Shown: positions 1 through 8,224 of the stretch, piece by piece
How the letters are laid out: each line of letters starts with the position of its first letter
How positions within the stretch are numbered: the stretch's first letter is position 1
Source of the DNA: an uncultured bacterium
Lineage (GTDB): Bacteria; Desulfobacterota; Desulfovibrionia; Desulfovibrionales; Desulfovibrionaceae
Assembly (NCBI GenBank): GCA_905214305.1
Contig: CAJMLK010000022.1
Span: 1-40,997 of the forward strand
Direction of reading: 5' to 3'
DNA length: 40,997 nucleotides
Position numbers and translations under genes: made by a program
Notes under the pieces: generated by a model
What the model was told of the DNA's origin: nothing
What the model saw: the letters and a program-made list of their open reading frames with translations, nothing else
Database searches by the model: none

Positions 1-235
1 ATAAACACCTATAGTTATAGCCTGTTAGCTATGGGTGCTTAACCGGACAACATTGATTTGCAATAAAAAAATCCCGGTCTGTACCGGGATTTTTACGCTT
101 CTTTCGCCTGCATAGCCGAAAGGCATCAGGCTGCTCTTGCCGTCGTTCCACTCACTGACATGGCGACCCTGCATCACAAAGAACGCACTGTCACCGCAGG
201 CCCGCACGGCTGGCAGCCGTTTTCTGCGGTCTGTC
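1..235. other. Left-edge stretch with no supported gene
   Basis: I see no convincing gene here. Positions 6-39 can fold as a weak hairpin (CACCTATAG against CTATGGGTG, with one G-U pair), and 67-94 is a clear terminator hairpin. A leftward open frame of 83 codons covers 25-276, but it starts inside the repeat element at 236-363 and runs through the terminator stem. It is therefore probably not translated, or is at most a gene remnant. Confidence 0.5.
67..94. terminator. Bidirectional rho-independent terminator
   Basis: A perfect 12-bp stem (67-78 with 83-94) closes a CTGT loop. The G+C core CCCGGT/ACCGGG is flanked by A5 on one side and T5 on the other, so it can stop transcription in both directions. 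Leftward it would end the hypA-hypB transcript; rightward it could serve a gene outside the window. Confidence 0.85.
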
Positions 236-363
236 TGGAGCAGTTGACACTTGAAATGCTCACCTGCGGCAGGCAAAAGCCTGCCTGCCCGCTTTTGGTG
301 GCAGGGGTTTTCCTGAAAACCCCTTAGAGCAGTTAACGCATTTCATTCATAAACGGCTCTAAA
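236..363. repeat. Multi-hairpin intergenic repeat, copy R1
   Basis: Four consecutive hairpins are visible: GAGCAGTT/AAATGCTC (238-261, imperfect), GGCAGGC-aaaa-GCCTGCC (268-285), GGGGTTTTC/GAAAACCCC (304-323) and TTAGAGC/GCTCTAA as the outer stem of a fourth (324-362). Their order, and the exact sequence of the second hairpin, match copy R2 at 15337-15466. The right end supplies the TAG stop codon of hypB (361-359, leftward). R1 lies between hypB and the terminator at 67-94, so it would be the transcribed 3' untranslated region of hypAB. Confidence 0.8.
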
Positions 364-1027
364 GCGGGCGGCCTTCTTTTTTGGCAACCCTCATGGCGCG
401 CAGCCAGTCGTACCACGCCTGAAGGCCCTGACCGTTACGGCAGGAAACTTCAAAAATATCCAGCTCTTTGTTGAGCTTCGTGGCAAAATTGCGCGCCCGC
501 GTCATATCAAAGTCCACATAGGGCAGCAGGTCTACCTTGTTCAGCACAAGCGCCTGAGCCAGATTGAAAAGAAGCGGATACTTTTCGGGCTTGTCGTCAC
601 CTTCGGCCACGCTCAGCAGGGCCACCTTGGCGTCTTCGCCACAGTCAAATTCCACAGGGCAGACAAGGTTGCCCACATTTTCGATAAAAAGAATGTCCAC
701 ACCTTCAAGATCAAGGCTGTCCAGCGCGGTCAGGATCATGTTGCTGTCAAGATGGCAGCCGCCGTCAGTATTGATCTGCACAGCCTGCGCTCCGGTGGCG
801 GCCACGCGGCGGGCATCGTTGTCCGTCTGCAGGTCGCCTTCCACCACGGCCATGCGAAATTCTCCCGCCAGATCGGTAAGCGTGCGCTCCAGCAGCGTAG
901 TCTTGCCAGCGCCGGGCGAACTGATGAGATTCAGGGTCAGAATCCCGCTGTCAGACAGCCGCTTGCGCACATGAGCCGCCATTTTTTCATTGGCTTCAAG
1001 CACATTGCGAACCACGGGAATTTGCAT
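359..1027 (-). CDS. hypB: Hydrogenase nickel-incorporation GTPase HypB
   Basis: HypB is the cytoplasmic GTPase that, with HypA, delivers nickel to the [NiFe] hydrogenase large subunit. The 222-residue protein has the P-loop SSPGAGKTT (36-44), the metal-site pair C91-H92, C123 in VCPVEF, and the guanine-specificity motif NKVD (163-166). The N-terminal cysteine or histidine-rich nickel-storage segment found in some HypB proteins is absent. The start is supported by AAGGAG six bases upstream of the ATG. hypA lies 164 bp upstream on the same strand. The TAG stop is the first codon of repeat R1. No [NiFe] hydrogenase structural gene is in the window, so the client enzyme is encoded elsewhere. Confidence 0.95.
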   Translation of the reverse strand: MQIPVVRNVLEANEKMAAHVRKRLSDSGILTLNLISSPGAGKTTLLERTLTDLAGEFRMAVVEGDLQTDNDARRVAATGAQAVQINTDGGCHLDSNMILTALDSLDLEGVDILFIENVGNLVCPVEFDCGEDAKVALLSVAEGDDKPEKYPLLFNLAQALVLNKVDLLPYVDFDMTRARNFATKLNKELDIFEVSCRNGQGLQAWYDWLRAMRVAKKEGRPL

Positions 1028-1191
1028 GCCAGTCTCCTTGCAGGCCCCGGCAATGGGGTCTTTTATGTGAAGTATCGGTACGTTGAGAAGGCGATGGTGT
1101 ATGATAGAAAGTCTTGTCGCGCCACAGGCATGAGAGCCGCCGCCCTTTCAGGCGTAGCGCCACGGTGGGGCCGCGCCCGATCCGGCTGTGG

Positions 1192-1545
1192 TCAGCTGGC
1201 CTCAAGGCGGTTCAGATACAGCTCCCTGCCCTGCTTGACCACGTGGCCGAACTGCTCGCCGCATCCGGGACAGGGCTGCACAAGGGCATCCTGCCCTTCA
1301 CCGCCAAAATCCGCGCCACAGAACGGGCAGTGCAGTTGCAACGGCAGTTCTTCCATTTCAAGACGCGCGCCTTCGTGGGGCGTGCCCTGAATCATGGTTT
1401 CAAAGCAGAATTGAAGAGATTCCGGCACCAGCCCGGCCAGAGCGCCATATTTGACGTTCACGACCTCAAGACGGGTGCAGCCCTGACGGGTAATTTCCTC
1501 TTCCGCCATTTTCAGCAAGCTTTGTGCGATAGCCATTTCGTGCAT
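1192..1545 (-). CDS. hypA: Hydrogenase nickel-insertion protein HypA
   Basis: HypA is the small zinc protein that partners HypB in nickel insertion into [NiFe] hydrogenase. At 117 residues it has the normal family length. It begins MHEM, and His2 is the conserved nickel ligand, which fixes the start although no strong ribosome-binding site is seen upstream. The zinc site is formed by two CxxC pairs, C73/C76 and C92/C95. It is divergent from the TPR gene at 1615, with only 69 bp between them, so both promoters must lie in that short gap. hypB follows after 164 bp without an obvious terminator. Confidence 0.95.
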   Translation of the reverse strand: MHEMAIAQSLLKMAEEEITRQGCTRLEVVNVKYGALAGLVPESLQFCFETMIQGTPHEGARLEMEELPLQLHCPFCGADFGGEGQDALVQPCPGCGEQFGHVVKQGRELYLNRLEAS

Positions 1546-1614
1546 GGCGGCATATTAGCTCAAAGGCCCTGTCACGTAAAGGCCGGAAGCCATTCTTGCC
1601 ATTCGGCGTAAATA

Positions 1615-3081
1615 ATGTACATTTCGGGCATGCGTCGCTCAAAATTTTCTGGCGTGTATTCCTTTTCCACCGACTGGACGGAAAGCCGCCGCAAAACCCA
1701 TTACTTTGTCTGGGAACTGCCAGACGGGGCTTTTGCGGTACAAGAACTCAACAGCGCCTTCCAGCCGTTGGCTGATCCTGAAAGAATCAGCGCCAGATCA
1801 TTCAAAAAAAACTTCAAGGCTGAACCGGAAAGTCTGGCGATGCCTGTCACTACGCCGGACCTTACGCAACTTGAAAACAAGGGTGCGTCAGGCGGCGCGC
1901 AAGCTGGCGCAATTTCAGGGCAAAAAGCAGAAAATACCCAGGCAGGCGCGCAACAGGGACAAGGCGGCAATGCGGCGCAAGCCCCGTCGCCTGCGCAAAG
2001 TATCACGCAAAATGCCGTGCAGGATGTCGCGCAAAATGTCACGCAGGATGTCGCGCAGGCCGCGGCGTCCGGGCAGGGCGCAATGTCTGCCCCCAATGCC
2101 GCTCAGGGCATCCCCCCCAGACCGGTCAGACCGGCCGGGCAGCAGGCTGCCCCGTCTGGACAAACGGTTGCTCCATCAGGTCAGATTGCTCCCCCTGCCG
2201 GTCAGGCTGCAAGCCAAGACAGACAGGCCGCGGCATCAAGCGAGCCTGTAACCGGGCACGAAGCCGGTCCGGCTGCCGGGCGGGAATCCGTACCACCGGA
2301 TTTATCAGCCAGTTCCGGGTCGTTGCAGCCTTCTGCCGCAGGCTCAAAGCCTTTTGCGGCCACCCCCACAGCCACTGCGTCCCCAACAGCCGCCGCGCAA
2401 CGGCCTGCGGTATCGCCACAGGCGCCGCACGCTGAAACCGCCGAAAAACAGAATCCCCTTCTGCAAAAGCAGAAAAACACCGATGCCTCCGAAGCAGAAC
2501 TGGGCGCACCTGCACGCTTTGCGGCAGAAAAAACGCGGCCACAGCTCAAAGGCGTTAACCTCTCCGTTGCAGAAAGCGGTTCGCTCGCGCCCCAGCCCCT
2601 GCTGAGCGTAGATCAGGCTGCGGTAAACCGGGTCTATGATCCCGAGATTGCCCGTCAGGCCAAGATGACCGAGTCAAAGCTGCGCGAAGCCTTCCGCCAG
2701 GCCCTGCTGCGCCTGAAACGGCCGCGCGAGCGGCTGGGCGCACTGAAAACCCTTGAGCAGCTTGCCGAAACCACAGAAAATATTTGCACTGCACACAAGC
2801 ACATGTTCAGAGACTTCGGCGTCAGGCTGCGGCAAAACTCTCATCCCGATCTGGCCCTTCTGTTCAGCCGCAAGGTTGTGCAGCTGGCCCCCAACGACGA
2901 CCACGCCCATTTCAATCTTGCCCGCGTTCTCTGTGTTCTGGGGCAATACGACGAGGCGGCCGCCCATATTCGCGCGGCCATGAATATGGATAGCGATGAG
3001 CATCTGTATTTTCGGATGCTTGTATATATTCGCAAAGAAAAGCTGCAAAACCGGGGACGAAAGGCTTCGTCCGGCCGATGA
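1615..3081 (+). CDS. Low-complexity protein with C-terminal TPR region
   Basis: I do not recognise a named family. The N-terminal ~75 residues are an ordered, basic segment. It is followed by about 250 residues rich in Ala, Gln, Pro, Gly and Ser, probably disordered. The C-terminal ~130 residues are alpha-helical and contain a tetratricopeptide-like stretch (HPDLALLFSRKVVQLAPNDD, then a HAHFNLARVL helix), suggesting a protein-protein interaction role. A 24-bp tandem duplication at 2011-2058 encodes NAVQDVAQ/NVTQDVAQ. No signal peptide or membrane segment is apparent. The start is uncertain: ATG 1615 and ATG 1630 are both in frame and neither has a strong ribosome-binding site. The next gene starts 43 bp after the stop, so the two are probably cotranscribed. 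Confidence 0.7.
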   Translation: MYISGMRRSKFSGVYSFSTDWTESRRKTHYFVWELPDGAFAVQELNSAFQPLADPERISARSFKKNFKAEPESLAMPVTTPDLTQLENKGASGGAQAGAISGQKAENTQAGAQQGQGGNAAQAPSPAQSITQNAVQDVAQNVTQDVAQAAASGQGAMSAPNAAQGIPPRPVRPAGQQAAPSGQTVAPSGQIAPPAGQAASQDRQAAASSEPVTGHEAGPAAGRESVPPDLSASSGSLQPSAAGSKPFAATPTATASPTAAAQRPAVSPQAPHAETAEKQNPLLQKQKNTDASEAELGAPARFAAEKTRPQLKGVNLSVAESGSLAPQPLLSVDQAAVNRVYDPEIARQAKMTESKLREAFRQALLRLKRPRERLGALKTLEQLAETTENICTAHKHMFRDFGVRLRQNSHPDLALLFSRKVVQLAPNDDHAHFNLARVLCVLGQYDEAAAHIRAAMNMDSDEHLYFRMLVYIRKEKLQNRGRKASSGR

Positions 3082-3124
3082 AACAGCGTCTGGTCAACAC
3101 TTGTTTTGGCAGGAGCCCTTTGGC

Positions 3125-3973
3125 ATGAACAAAGTAATATTAAGTCTTCTTCTGGCCGTCTGCGTGCTGGGCATGGCCCTTATTATGCTTAACGAGAGGC
3201 TGCGCAAACCGGAGCAGACCCCCATTACGCAGACAACCATAAATCCGCAGGCTGCTGATTCCGGCGCGGGATTTCCCGAGCCGCAGGACACAGCCCCCGG
3301 TGTGCTGCCGTCCGGCAACAGCAGCCATCCTCTGGCCTCAGGCGGCGCAGCGGAACCGTCTCTGCCGCCTCTGCCGCTGGAATCCGGCCACAGCCTCACC
3401 CCGCCCGACCGTGCGCCCCGTCCGGATGCGGAAATGCCCCGCGCTGCCGACAGCGCGCCGGTGCGCGCGCCCCTGCCCGAACCGGTCAGGCATGCCCCCA
3501 CGACTTCCACGGCCAGCAGTGCAGCACCTGCCACCCCGCATGCCGAAACCGGCACAAAAAATGCCGCACCAGTGCAAACGCCTCCGGCAGCGCCTGCAGA
3601 AAAGGCACAGCCCGCCGAAAAGAAAACGCAGGAGCGCGCAACAGCGGAAAAACCCGCCCCCAAAAAGCTCGAGATCACCCGCTTTGTGGTTTTCGCCCGT
3701 GACAGAGGGGCCACTATCCGTCTGGTGGGCACTGCACCCATCGATTACAAAAGCATGACACTGAACAATCCGGAAAGACTGGTTATTGACCTTGAAGGCA
3801 AATGGCAGGCCAAAGCCCCGGGCGTTCCCAAAAATCCTCTGGTCACCAATGTGCGACTGGGCAAATTTGCGGATAAGACAAGAGTGGTTATTGACCTTTC
3901 CGGCAAACCGGCACATACGCGCTACGTCCTTTCAAAGGACAAGCTTTCGCTGGACATCAGGGTAGACCAGTAA
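3125..3973 (+). CDS. Membrane-anchored AMIN-domain protein
   Basis: The protein has 282 residues. Residues ~3-20 form one hydrophobic segment (signal anchor), then ~160 residues rich in Pro, Ala and charged residues form a linker. The C-terminal ~100 residues (KKLEITRFVVF to the end) resemble an AMIN domain, a beta-rich module that targets periplasmic proteins to peptidoglycan, the septum or secretin pilotin sites. No amidase or secretin domain follows, so it would act as a stand-alone localisation or adaptor protein. The ATG at 3125 is preferred over upstream in-frame starts because AGGAG lies 9 bases upstream and the signal anchor begins there. The pairing with the TPR gene upstream suggests a shared envelope function, but this is inference. 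Confidence 0.7.
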   Translation: MNKVILSLLLAVCVLGMALIMLNERLRKPEQTPITQTTINPQAADSGAGFPEPQDTAPGVLPSGNSSHPLASGGAAEPSLPPLPLESGHSLTPPDRAPRPDAEMPRAADSAPVRAPLPEPVRHAPTTSTASSAAPATPHAETGTKNAAPVQTPPAAPAEKAQPAEKKTQERATAEKPAPKKLEITRFVVFARDRGATIRLVGTAPIDYKSMTLNNPERLVIDLEGKWQAKAPGVPKNPLVTNVRLGKFADKTRVVIDLSGKPAHTRYVLSKDKLSLDIRVDQ

Positions 3974-4007
3974 CCCCCACGCTGCCCCGCATCTGCGCTT
4001 TTTCTTC

Positions 4008-4037
4008 AAGGCCCCGGTTTTATTGCGCCGGGGCCTT
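4008..4037. terminator. Hairpin between convergent genes
   Basis: A perfect 10-bp stem (AAGGCCCCGG 4008-4017 with 4028-4037) sits between the rightward AMIN gene and the leftward hydF. It lacks a T-run directly after the stem on either strand, so it is a weaker terminator candidate than the others in the window. Confidence 0.5.
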
Positions 4038-4091
4038 GCTGTTGCAACGCGGCGCAGAGGCCACTGCGTTGGAGCAGCGTGCGCCTGCCGC

Positions 4092-5318
4092 TCACTGGGG
4101 GCAGGCTTCCCTGTAGGCCCGCAGAGCATCGGGAAAAGGCGCAAGCACACGGGGCAGCACGCCCTGAACAAGGGAAATGGCCACTCCGTAATTGCTTATG
4201 GGCAGGCCCGCGCTGGTTGCCGCGTGCAGACGCGCCATCATCTGACCGCGCGTAATGACGCAGCCGCCGCAATGCACGACCACCTTGAATTCTTTGCCGT
4301 ACGCGGAAAAATCCTTGCCCGCGGCAACGGTGACATGCAGATTGCCCCCCGCCATTTTCTGCAGCAGGCGTGGCAGCTTGACGCGGCCGATATCGTCCTT
4401 CCCGGCATGGTGTGAGCACGCCTCCTGAATCAGCACGCTGTCGCCGGGCCGGAGATTTTTCAGGGCAGCCGCGCCCTGCGCCAGGCAAGCCAGATCCCCC
4501 TTGAACCGGGCCATGAGGATGGAAAATGTCGTCATGGGAATATGCGCCGGTGTCTGGCGGTCAACGGCATGCACTACCTGTGAATCGCATACGACCAGAT
4601 CGGGCGCCTTTTTCAGGCAGTCCAGCGCAGCGGGCAGTTCCGCTTCTGTGACGACAAGGCATATCTTTTTCCCGTCCAGACTGTCGCGGATGGCCTGTAC
4701 CTGCGGCAGGATCAGCCTGCCCCGGGGTGCTCCGGAATCAATGGGCGTCACGAGCACCAGCACGCCATTTTCCGGCACAAGATCGCGCACCAGCGGCGGG
4801 AGCCGCAGGGCATCTTCCGGGGCGATGTTCGCCAGAGCCGCGCGCAGTGCATCCAGCCCCAGGCCGCTGCGCGCCGAAGCACAAACAAAGGGCGTGTCAC
4901 GGGGCAGCCCGTGCGGCCGCGCGGTTTCTTCCGGCTGGTCAGCCTTGTTGCGCACTGCCACAAAGGGTATGCCCTGCTCCTTCAGACGGGCGGCAAGCAT
5001 GCTTTCATGCGGCCCCCAGTCAGGGGCATCCGTTACCAGCAAGGCCACATCGGCCCGGTTCACTGCCGCGAGGCTTCGCCCGGCGCGCAGCCCCCCAAGT
5101 TCGCCCGTATCGTCAATGCCTGCGGTATCGACAAAGACCACCGGCCCCAGCGGAGCCATCTCAAGCGTTTTTTCCACCGGATCCGCGGTGGTTCCCGGAG
5201 TGTCTGACACAATGGCGACATCCTGTCCGCACAGCGCATTGAGCAGCGAAGACTTGCCCACATTGCAGCGGCCAAGAACGGCAATATGCAGGCGAAGTCC
5301 CTTGGGCGCATCCCTCAT
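4092..5318 (-). CDS. hydF: [FeFe] hydrogenase maturation GTPase HydF
   Basis: HydF is the scaffold GTPase on which the diiron subcluster of the H-cluster is assembled before transfer to HydA. With the start at 5318 the protein has 408 residues, typical for the family. It has the P-loop GRCNVGKS (16-23), a DTAG G3 motif (64-67), NKAD (124-127) and the iron-sulfur ligands C301-x-H303 and HC350GGC353. An in-frame GTG at 5363 would add 15 residues, but 5318 has GGGAG six bases upstream and aligns with the family start. It is the last gene of the leftward hydGEABF cluster, 132 bp after hydB. Confidence 0.95.
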   Translation of the reverse strand: MRDAPKGLRLHIAVLGRCNVGKSSLLNALCGQDVAIVSDTPGTTADPVEKTLEMAPLGPVVFVDTAGIDDTGELGGLRAGRSLAAVNRADVALLVTDAPDWGPHESMLAARLKEQGIPFVAVRNKADQPEETARPHGLPRDTPFVCASARSGLGLDALRAALANIAPEDALRLPPLVRDLVPENGVLVLVTPIDSGAPRGRLILPQVQAIRDSLDGKKICLVVTEAELPAALDCLKKAPDLVVCDSQVVHAVDRQTPAHIPMTTFSILMARFKGDLACLAQGAAALKNLRPGDSVLIQEACSHHAGKDDIGRVKLPRLLQKMAGGNLHVTVAAGKDFSAYGKEFKVVVHCGGCVITRGQMMARLHAATSAGLPISNYGVAISLVQGVLPRVLAPFPDALRAYREACPQ

Positions 5319-5450
5319 GACAAACTCCCGTAGGGCGCTCCCGCCGGAACAGGCGGCCGACACGGAGGGGTAAGCCGTGCCGGCCTGTTCGGACGGGAAC
5401 CCGGATGCAGGTTCCCTGTGGGGCCAGGATACGGCCCCGACTACAAAGCG

Positions 5451-5825
5451 CTATTCGTAAGGATAGGCGGTCTGCGCGAATTCCGCATGCCGCGGGTTAG
5501 GGTACTGCCCGGCGTCCACCAGAGCTTTAAGGCCCTTTGACTTGTCAAACCATTTGGTGTGCAGCAATTCCTCAGACCTGTGCCCCAAGGGCTTGCCAAG
5601 CCAGTTGTCATACAGGGCCCTGACCTGTGCGTTGTCCTGCGAGGCCCTCCTGGAAAAAGCCGCATCCGCGCCATAGACTGCCCGGGTGCGGTCTGCCATA
5701 TAGTCCTTGATGTCCTTGACTGCGGCATGGGCCCTGTTCACCATGCGAACGCCAAGCAGCAGGCCGCCGGACAGGATGCACGCGCCTTTGAGAAATCCGC
5801 GCCTCGTTGTGCTGATAATGGACAT
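5451..5825 (-). CDS. hydB: Periplasmic [FeFe] hydrogenase small subunit
   Basis: This 124-residue protein closely resembles the small subunit of Desulfovibrio periplasmic iron hydrogenase. The N-terminus carries a twin-arginine signal (TTRRGFLKG, then a hydrophobic stretch and a cleavage region near AHA-AVKD). The mature part contains the family segments DYMADRTRAVYGADA, RASQDNAQVRALYDN and HTKWFDKSKG and ends PYPYE. HydA lacks its own signal, so the folded dimer is thought to be exported on this Tat signal. The ATG at 5825 has a GGGGG-type ribosome-binding site and lies 10 bp after the hydA stop. Confidence 0.95.
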   Translation of the reverse strand: MSIISTTRRGFLKGACILSGGLLLGVRMVNRAHAAVKDIKDYMADRTRAVYGADAAFSRRASQDNAQVRALYDNWLGKPLGHRSEELLHTKWFDKSKGLKALVDAGQYPNPRHAEFAQTAYPYE

Positions 5826-5835
5826 ACCGCGCCCC

Positions 5836-7092
5836 CTATGCATTGGTTGAAGAGTTGGCAAGCCGCTTTCTGAAACCGGCGAACAGGCTTGTGGCCTTGC
5901 GCTCGGCGTATTCAAGCAGATTCGGCATGATGGGCTGACCGCCGCCGCATACGCACCCGCCGGGGCAAGCCATGAATTCGATGAAATGGTACGGCGAGTT
6001 GCCGGCGCGCACCTGATCACACACGGCCGCAAAATGCCTGGCCCCGTGTACCACGGCAAGGCGCAATTCCGCGCCGTTGATGGTGACGGCGTATTCCTTC
6101 ACGCCCTTGAGACCGCGCACTTCCTTAAAATCCCACGAATCGGGACGCTGCCCGGTCACAGCCTGATAGGCATAGCGCAATGCCGCTTCCATCACGCCGC
6201 CGGAAACACCAAAAATGGTCGCTCCACCTGTGGACTCGCCCATGAGGCTGTCGCGCTCGCCTTCTGGCAGTTTGGCAAAGTCTATGCCCGCCTGACGAAT
6301 AAGGTACGCCAGTTCGCGGGTTGTAAGGGTGGCGTCGATGTCGCGCTGGCCGCCTGCGGCCAGTTCCGGGCGCAAGCCTTCATATTTTTTTGCAATACAC
6401 GGCATGATGGACACGGTGTACACCTGTGCGGGATCATAGCCCTGCTTTTCCGCGCCGTAAGTTTTTGACAGGCGTCCATTCATGCCGACGGGCGACTTGC
6501 AGGAAGAAAAATACGGCAGAAGATCAGGATAAAAGGTTTCAGCATACTTCTGCCAGCCGGGACAGCAGGACGTAAACTGGGGGAGCTGCTTTTTTTCGCC
6601 CAGCCGCTGCACAAATTCCGACGCCTCTTCCCATATGGTCACGTCGGCGGCAAACTCCGTATCCCAGCAATGGGCAAAACCCAGAGCCTTGAGGGCCGCC
6701 AGCATCTTGCCCGTAGTAACCGTGCCGGGAGGAAGGCCAAACGCTTCGCCAAGGGCATATCGCACTGCCGGTGCGGGCATGGCTATGCATTTGACATTTT
6801 TGTCCTTCAATTTCTCCTGAAGCTCCGGGACCCAGGTTTGCGTTTCATAAACAGCCATTTCGGGGCAATGGGTGAGGCATTGGCCGCAGTTAATGCACGG
6901 CTCGGGATGGGCTACCGTGTGGGCAAGGCCGGTTTCTCCATACACCGCCCCTGTGGGGCAATATTCCTGGCAAAGATCGCAACCAATGCATTTTTTGTCG
7001 TCAATCTGGACAAAAAGCATCTTGTCGCCGTCAGCGCCTCTGGGCGGCACATGTGGCTCATACTGGATATGTTCCATAATAATGCGCGGCAT
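5836..7092 (-). CDS. hydA: Periplasmic [FeFe] hydrogenase large subunit
   Basis: This is the catalytic subunit for reversible H2 oxidation. The 418-residue protein has two ferredoxin-type [4Fe-4S] motifs (C35, C38, C41, C45 and C66, C69, C72, C76). The H-cluster motifs are TSCCPGW (174-180), MPCIAKK (230-236) and ACPGGCVCGGG (375-385). It is nearly colinear with the Desulfovibrio vulgaris/desulfuricans enzyme. The ATG at 7092 is chosen because AGGAGG lies six bases upstream and the product then begins like the known enzyme; the frame stays open further upstream. hydE ends 111 bp upstream and hydB begins 10 bp downstream. Confidence 0.97.
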   Translation of the reverse strand: MPRIIMEHIQYEPHVPPRGADGDKMLFVQIDDKKCIGCDLCQEYCPTGAVYGETGLAHTVAHPEPCINCGQCLTHCPEMAVYETQTWVPELQEKLKDKNVKCIAMPAPAVRYALGEAFGLPPGTVTTGKMLAALKALGFAHCWDTEFAADVTIWEEASEFVQRLGEKKQLPQFTSCCPGWQKYAETFYPDLLPYFSSCKSPVGMNGRLSKTYGAEKQGYDPAQVYTVSIMPCIAKKYEGLRPELAAGGQRDIDATLTTRELAYLIRQAGIDFAKLPEGERDSLMGESTGGATIFGVSGGVMEAALRYAYQAVTGQRPDSWDFKEVRGLKGVKEYAVTINGAELRLAVVHGARHFAAVCDQVRAGNSPYHFIEFMACPGGCVCGGGQPIMPNLLEYAERKATSLFAGFRKRLANSSTNA

Positions 7093-7203
7093 TCCAACCT
7101 CCTGGCGGTAACAGGTGAAACAGTTTTTCGGCGCGTTTGAGGCGCGCCCCTCAGGGACAGACAGACGGTGCGGCCGAATCCCGGCACAGGACATGACCGT
7201 TGC

Positions 7204-8199
7204 CTACGGCCGCGCTGCCGCCTCCGGGGCTGCGGCATGCGCCACACGAGGCAGGTCAAGCGCATGCCGCCGACCGGCTTGTTCAATGGCCTGACGGGCG
7301 GCGGCAAGATCCACACGATTCTTGTTGTCGTAAATGCAGTAGTCTTCGCGGACATCCGGCGGAGTAAAACCCGGCATGAGCACATTGGCCCCGGCCAGCA
7401 GGCCGTCACGCTGACCAGCCTGAGCGTCAATGGTCGCAAGGGCCGTGGTGGCGGGAATATTGGCCCAGGGCAGAGCAATGCGCAGAACGGCCATGACCCG
7501 CAACGTCATGGCCGCGCTGCCACCGGCGGATTTTCCCAAAGGCGTGTGGGCCTGCGGAATAAACGGCCCCACACCGCACATGGATACGCGCAAGCGGCGC
7601 GCCAGCAGAATATCGTCAGCAAGGCTTTCAGGGCGCTGCCCCGGCAGCCCCACCATAAAACCCGAACCGCACTCGTAGCCCAGCGAAGCAAGAGTGCGCA
7701 GGCAGGCAATGCGTTGCCCCAGGTCATGTCCGGGATGCAGAGCGGCATAAAGTCTGGCGTCGGCGGTTTCGTGCTTAAGCAGATAGCGCATGGCCCCGGC
7801 CTCCTTCCAGAGGGCGTAGGCTGCCGGTGGCTGTTCGCCCACACTCAGGGTTACCGGAAGTCCACATTCCTTGCGTACACTGTCGATGACCCGGGCCAGC
7901 CACTCGGGCTTGACGGCAAATTCGCCCGATTGCAGCACAATGGTGTCTGCTCCGGCGGCGGCCGCTGCTGCGGCCGCTTCAACTATGCGGGATGGGGAAA
8001 GCGTGTAGCGCACCAGACCGGTATTGCCCGCCCGCAAGCCACAGTAACGGCAATTGCGGCGGCAATGGCTGGAAAACTCCACAAGGCCGCGCACATGCAC
8101 ATGCGAACCCTTTTCACGTTCCAGCACTCGGGCCGCGCGCAGGCGCAAATCCACCCAGGGAGTGGCAAAAAGCAGATCAAGGATTTCTTCGCGGCGCAT
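7204..8199 (-). CDS. hydE: [FeFe] hydrogenase maturase HydE, radical SAM
   Basis: HydE is a radical S-adenosylmethionine enzyme acting in assembly of the diiron subcluster, in the route to the dithiomethylamine bridge. The 331-residue protein has the cluster motif C46-x3-C50-x2-C53 in SSHCRRNCRYCGLR and a TIM-barrel-like body. The ATG at 8199 has GGAGG 4-5 bases upstream and lies 25 bp after the hydG stop, indicating cotranscription. An upstream in-frame start at 8253 would overlap hydG and is less likely. Confidence 0.95.
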   Translation of the reverse strand: MRREEILDLLFATPWVDLRLRAARVLEREKGSHVHVRGLVEFSSHCRRNCRYCGLRAGNTGLVRYTLSPSRIVEAAAAAAAAGADTIVLQSGEFAVKPEWLARVIDSVRKECGLPVTLSVGEQPPAAYALWKEAGAMRYLLKHETADARLYAALHPGHDLGQRIACLRTLASLGYECGSGFMVGLPGQRPESLADDILLARRLRVSMCGVGPFIPQAHTPLGKSAGGSAAMTLRVMAVLRIALPWANIPATTALATIDAQAGQRDGLLAGANVLMPGFTPPDVREDYCIYDNKNRVDLAAARQAIEQAGRRHALDLPRVAHAAAPEAAARP

Positions 8200-8224
8200 G
8201 AACCCTCCCGGAGGCTGCAGAGTA

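Noticed and set aside
25..276. Leftward 83-codon open frame at the left edge
   Set aside because: It starts inside repeat R1 and passes through a perfect terminator hairpin; no ribosome-binding site is visible. It could be a remnant but is not supported as a gene.
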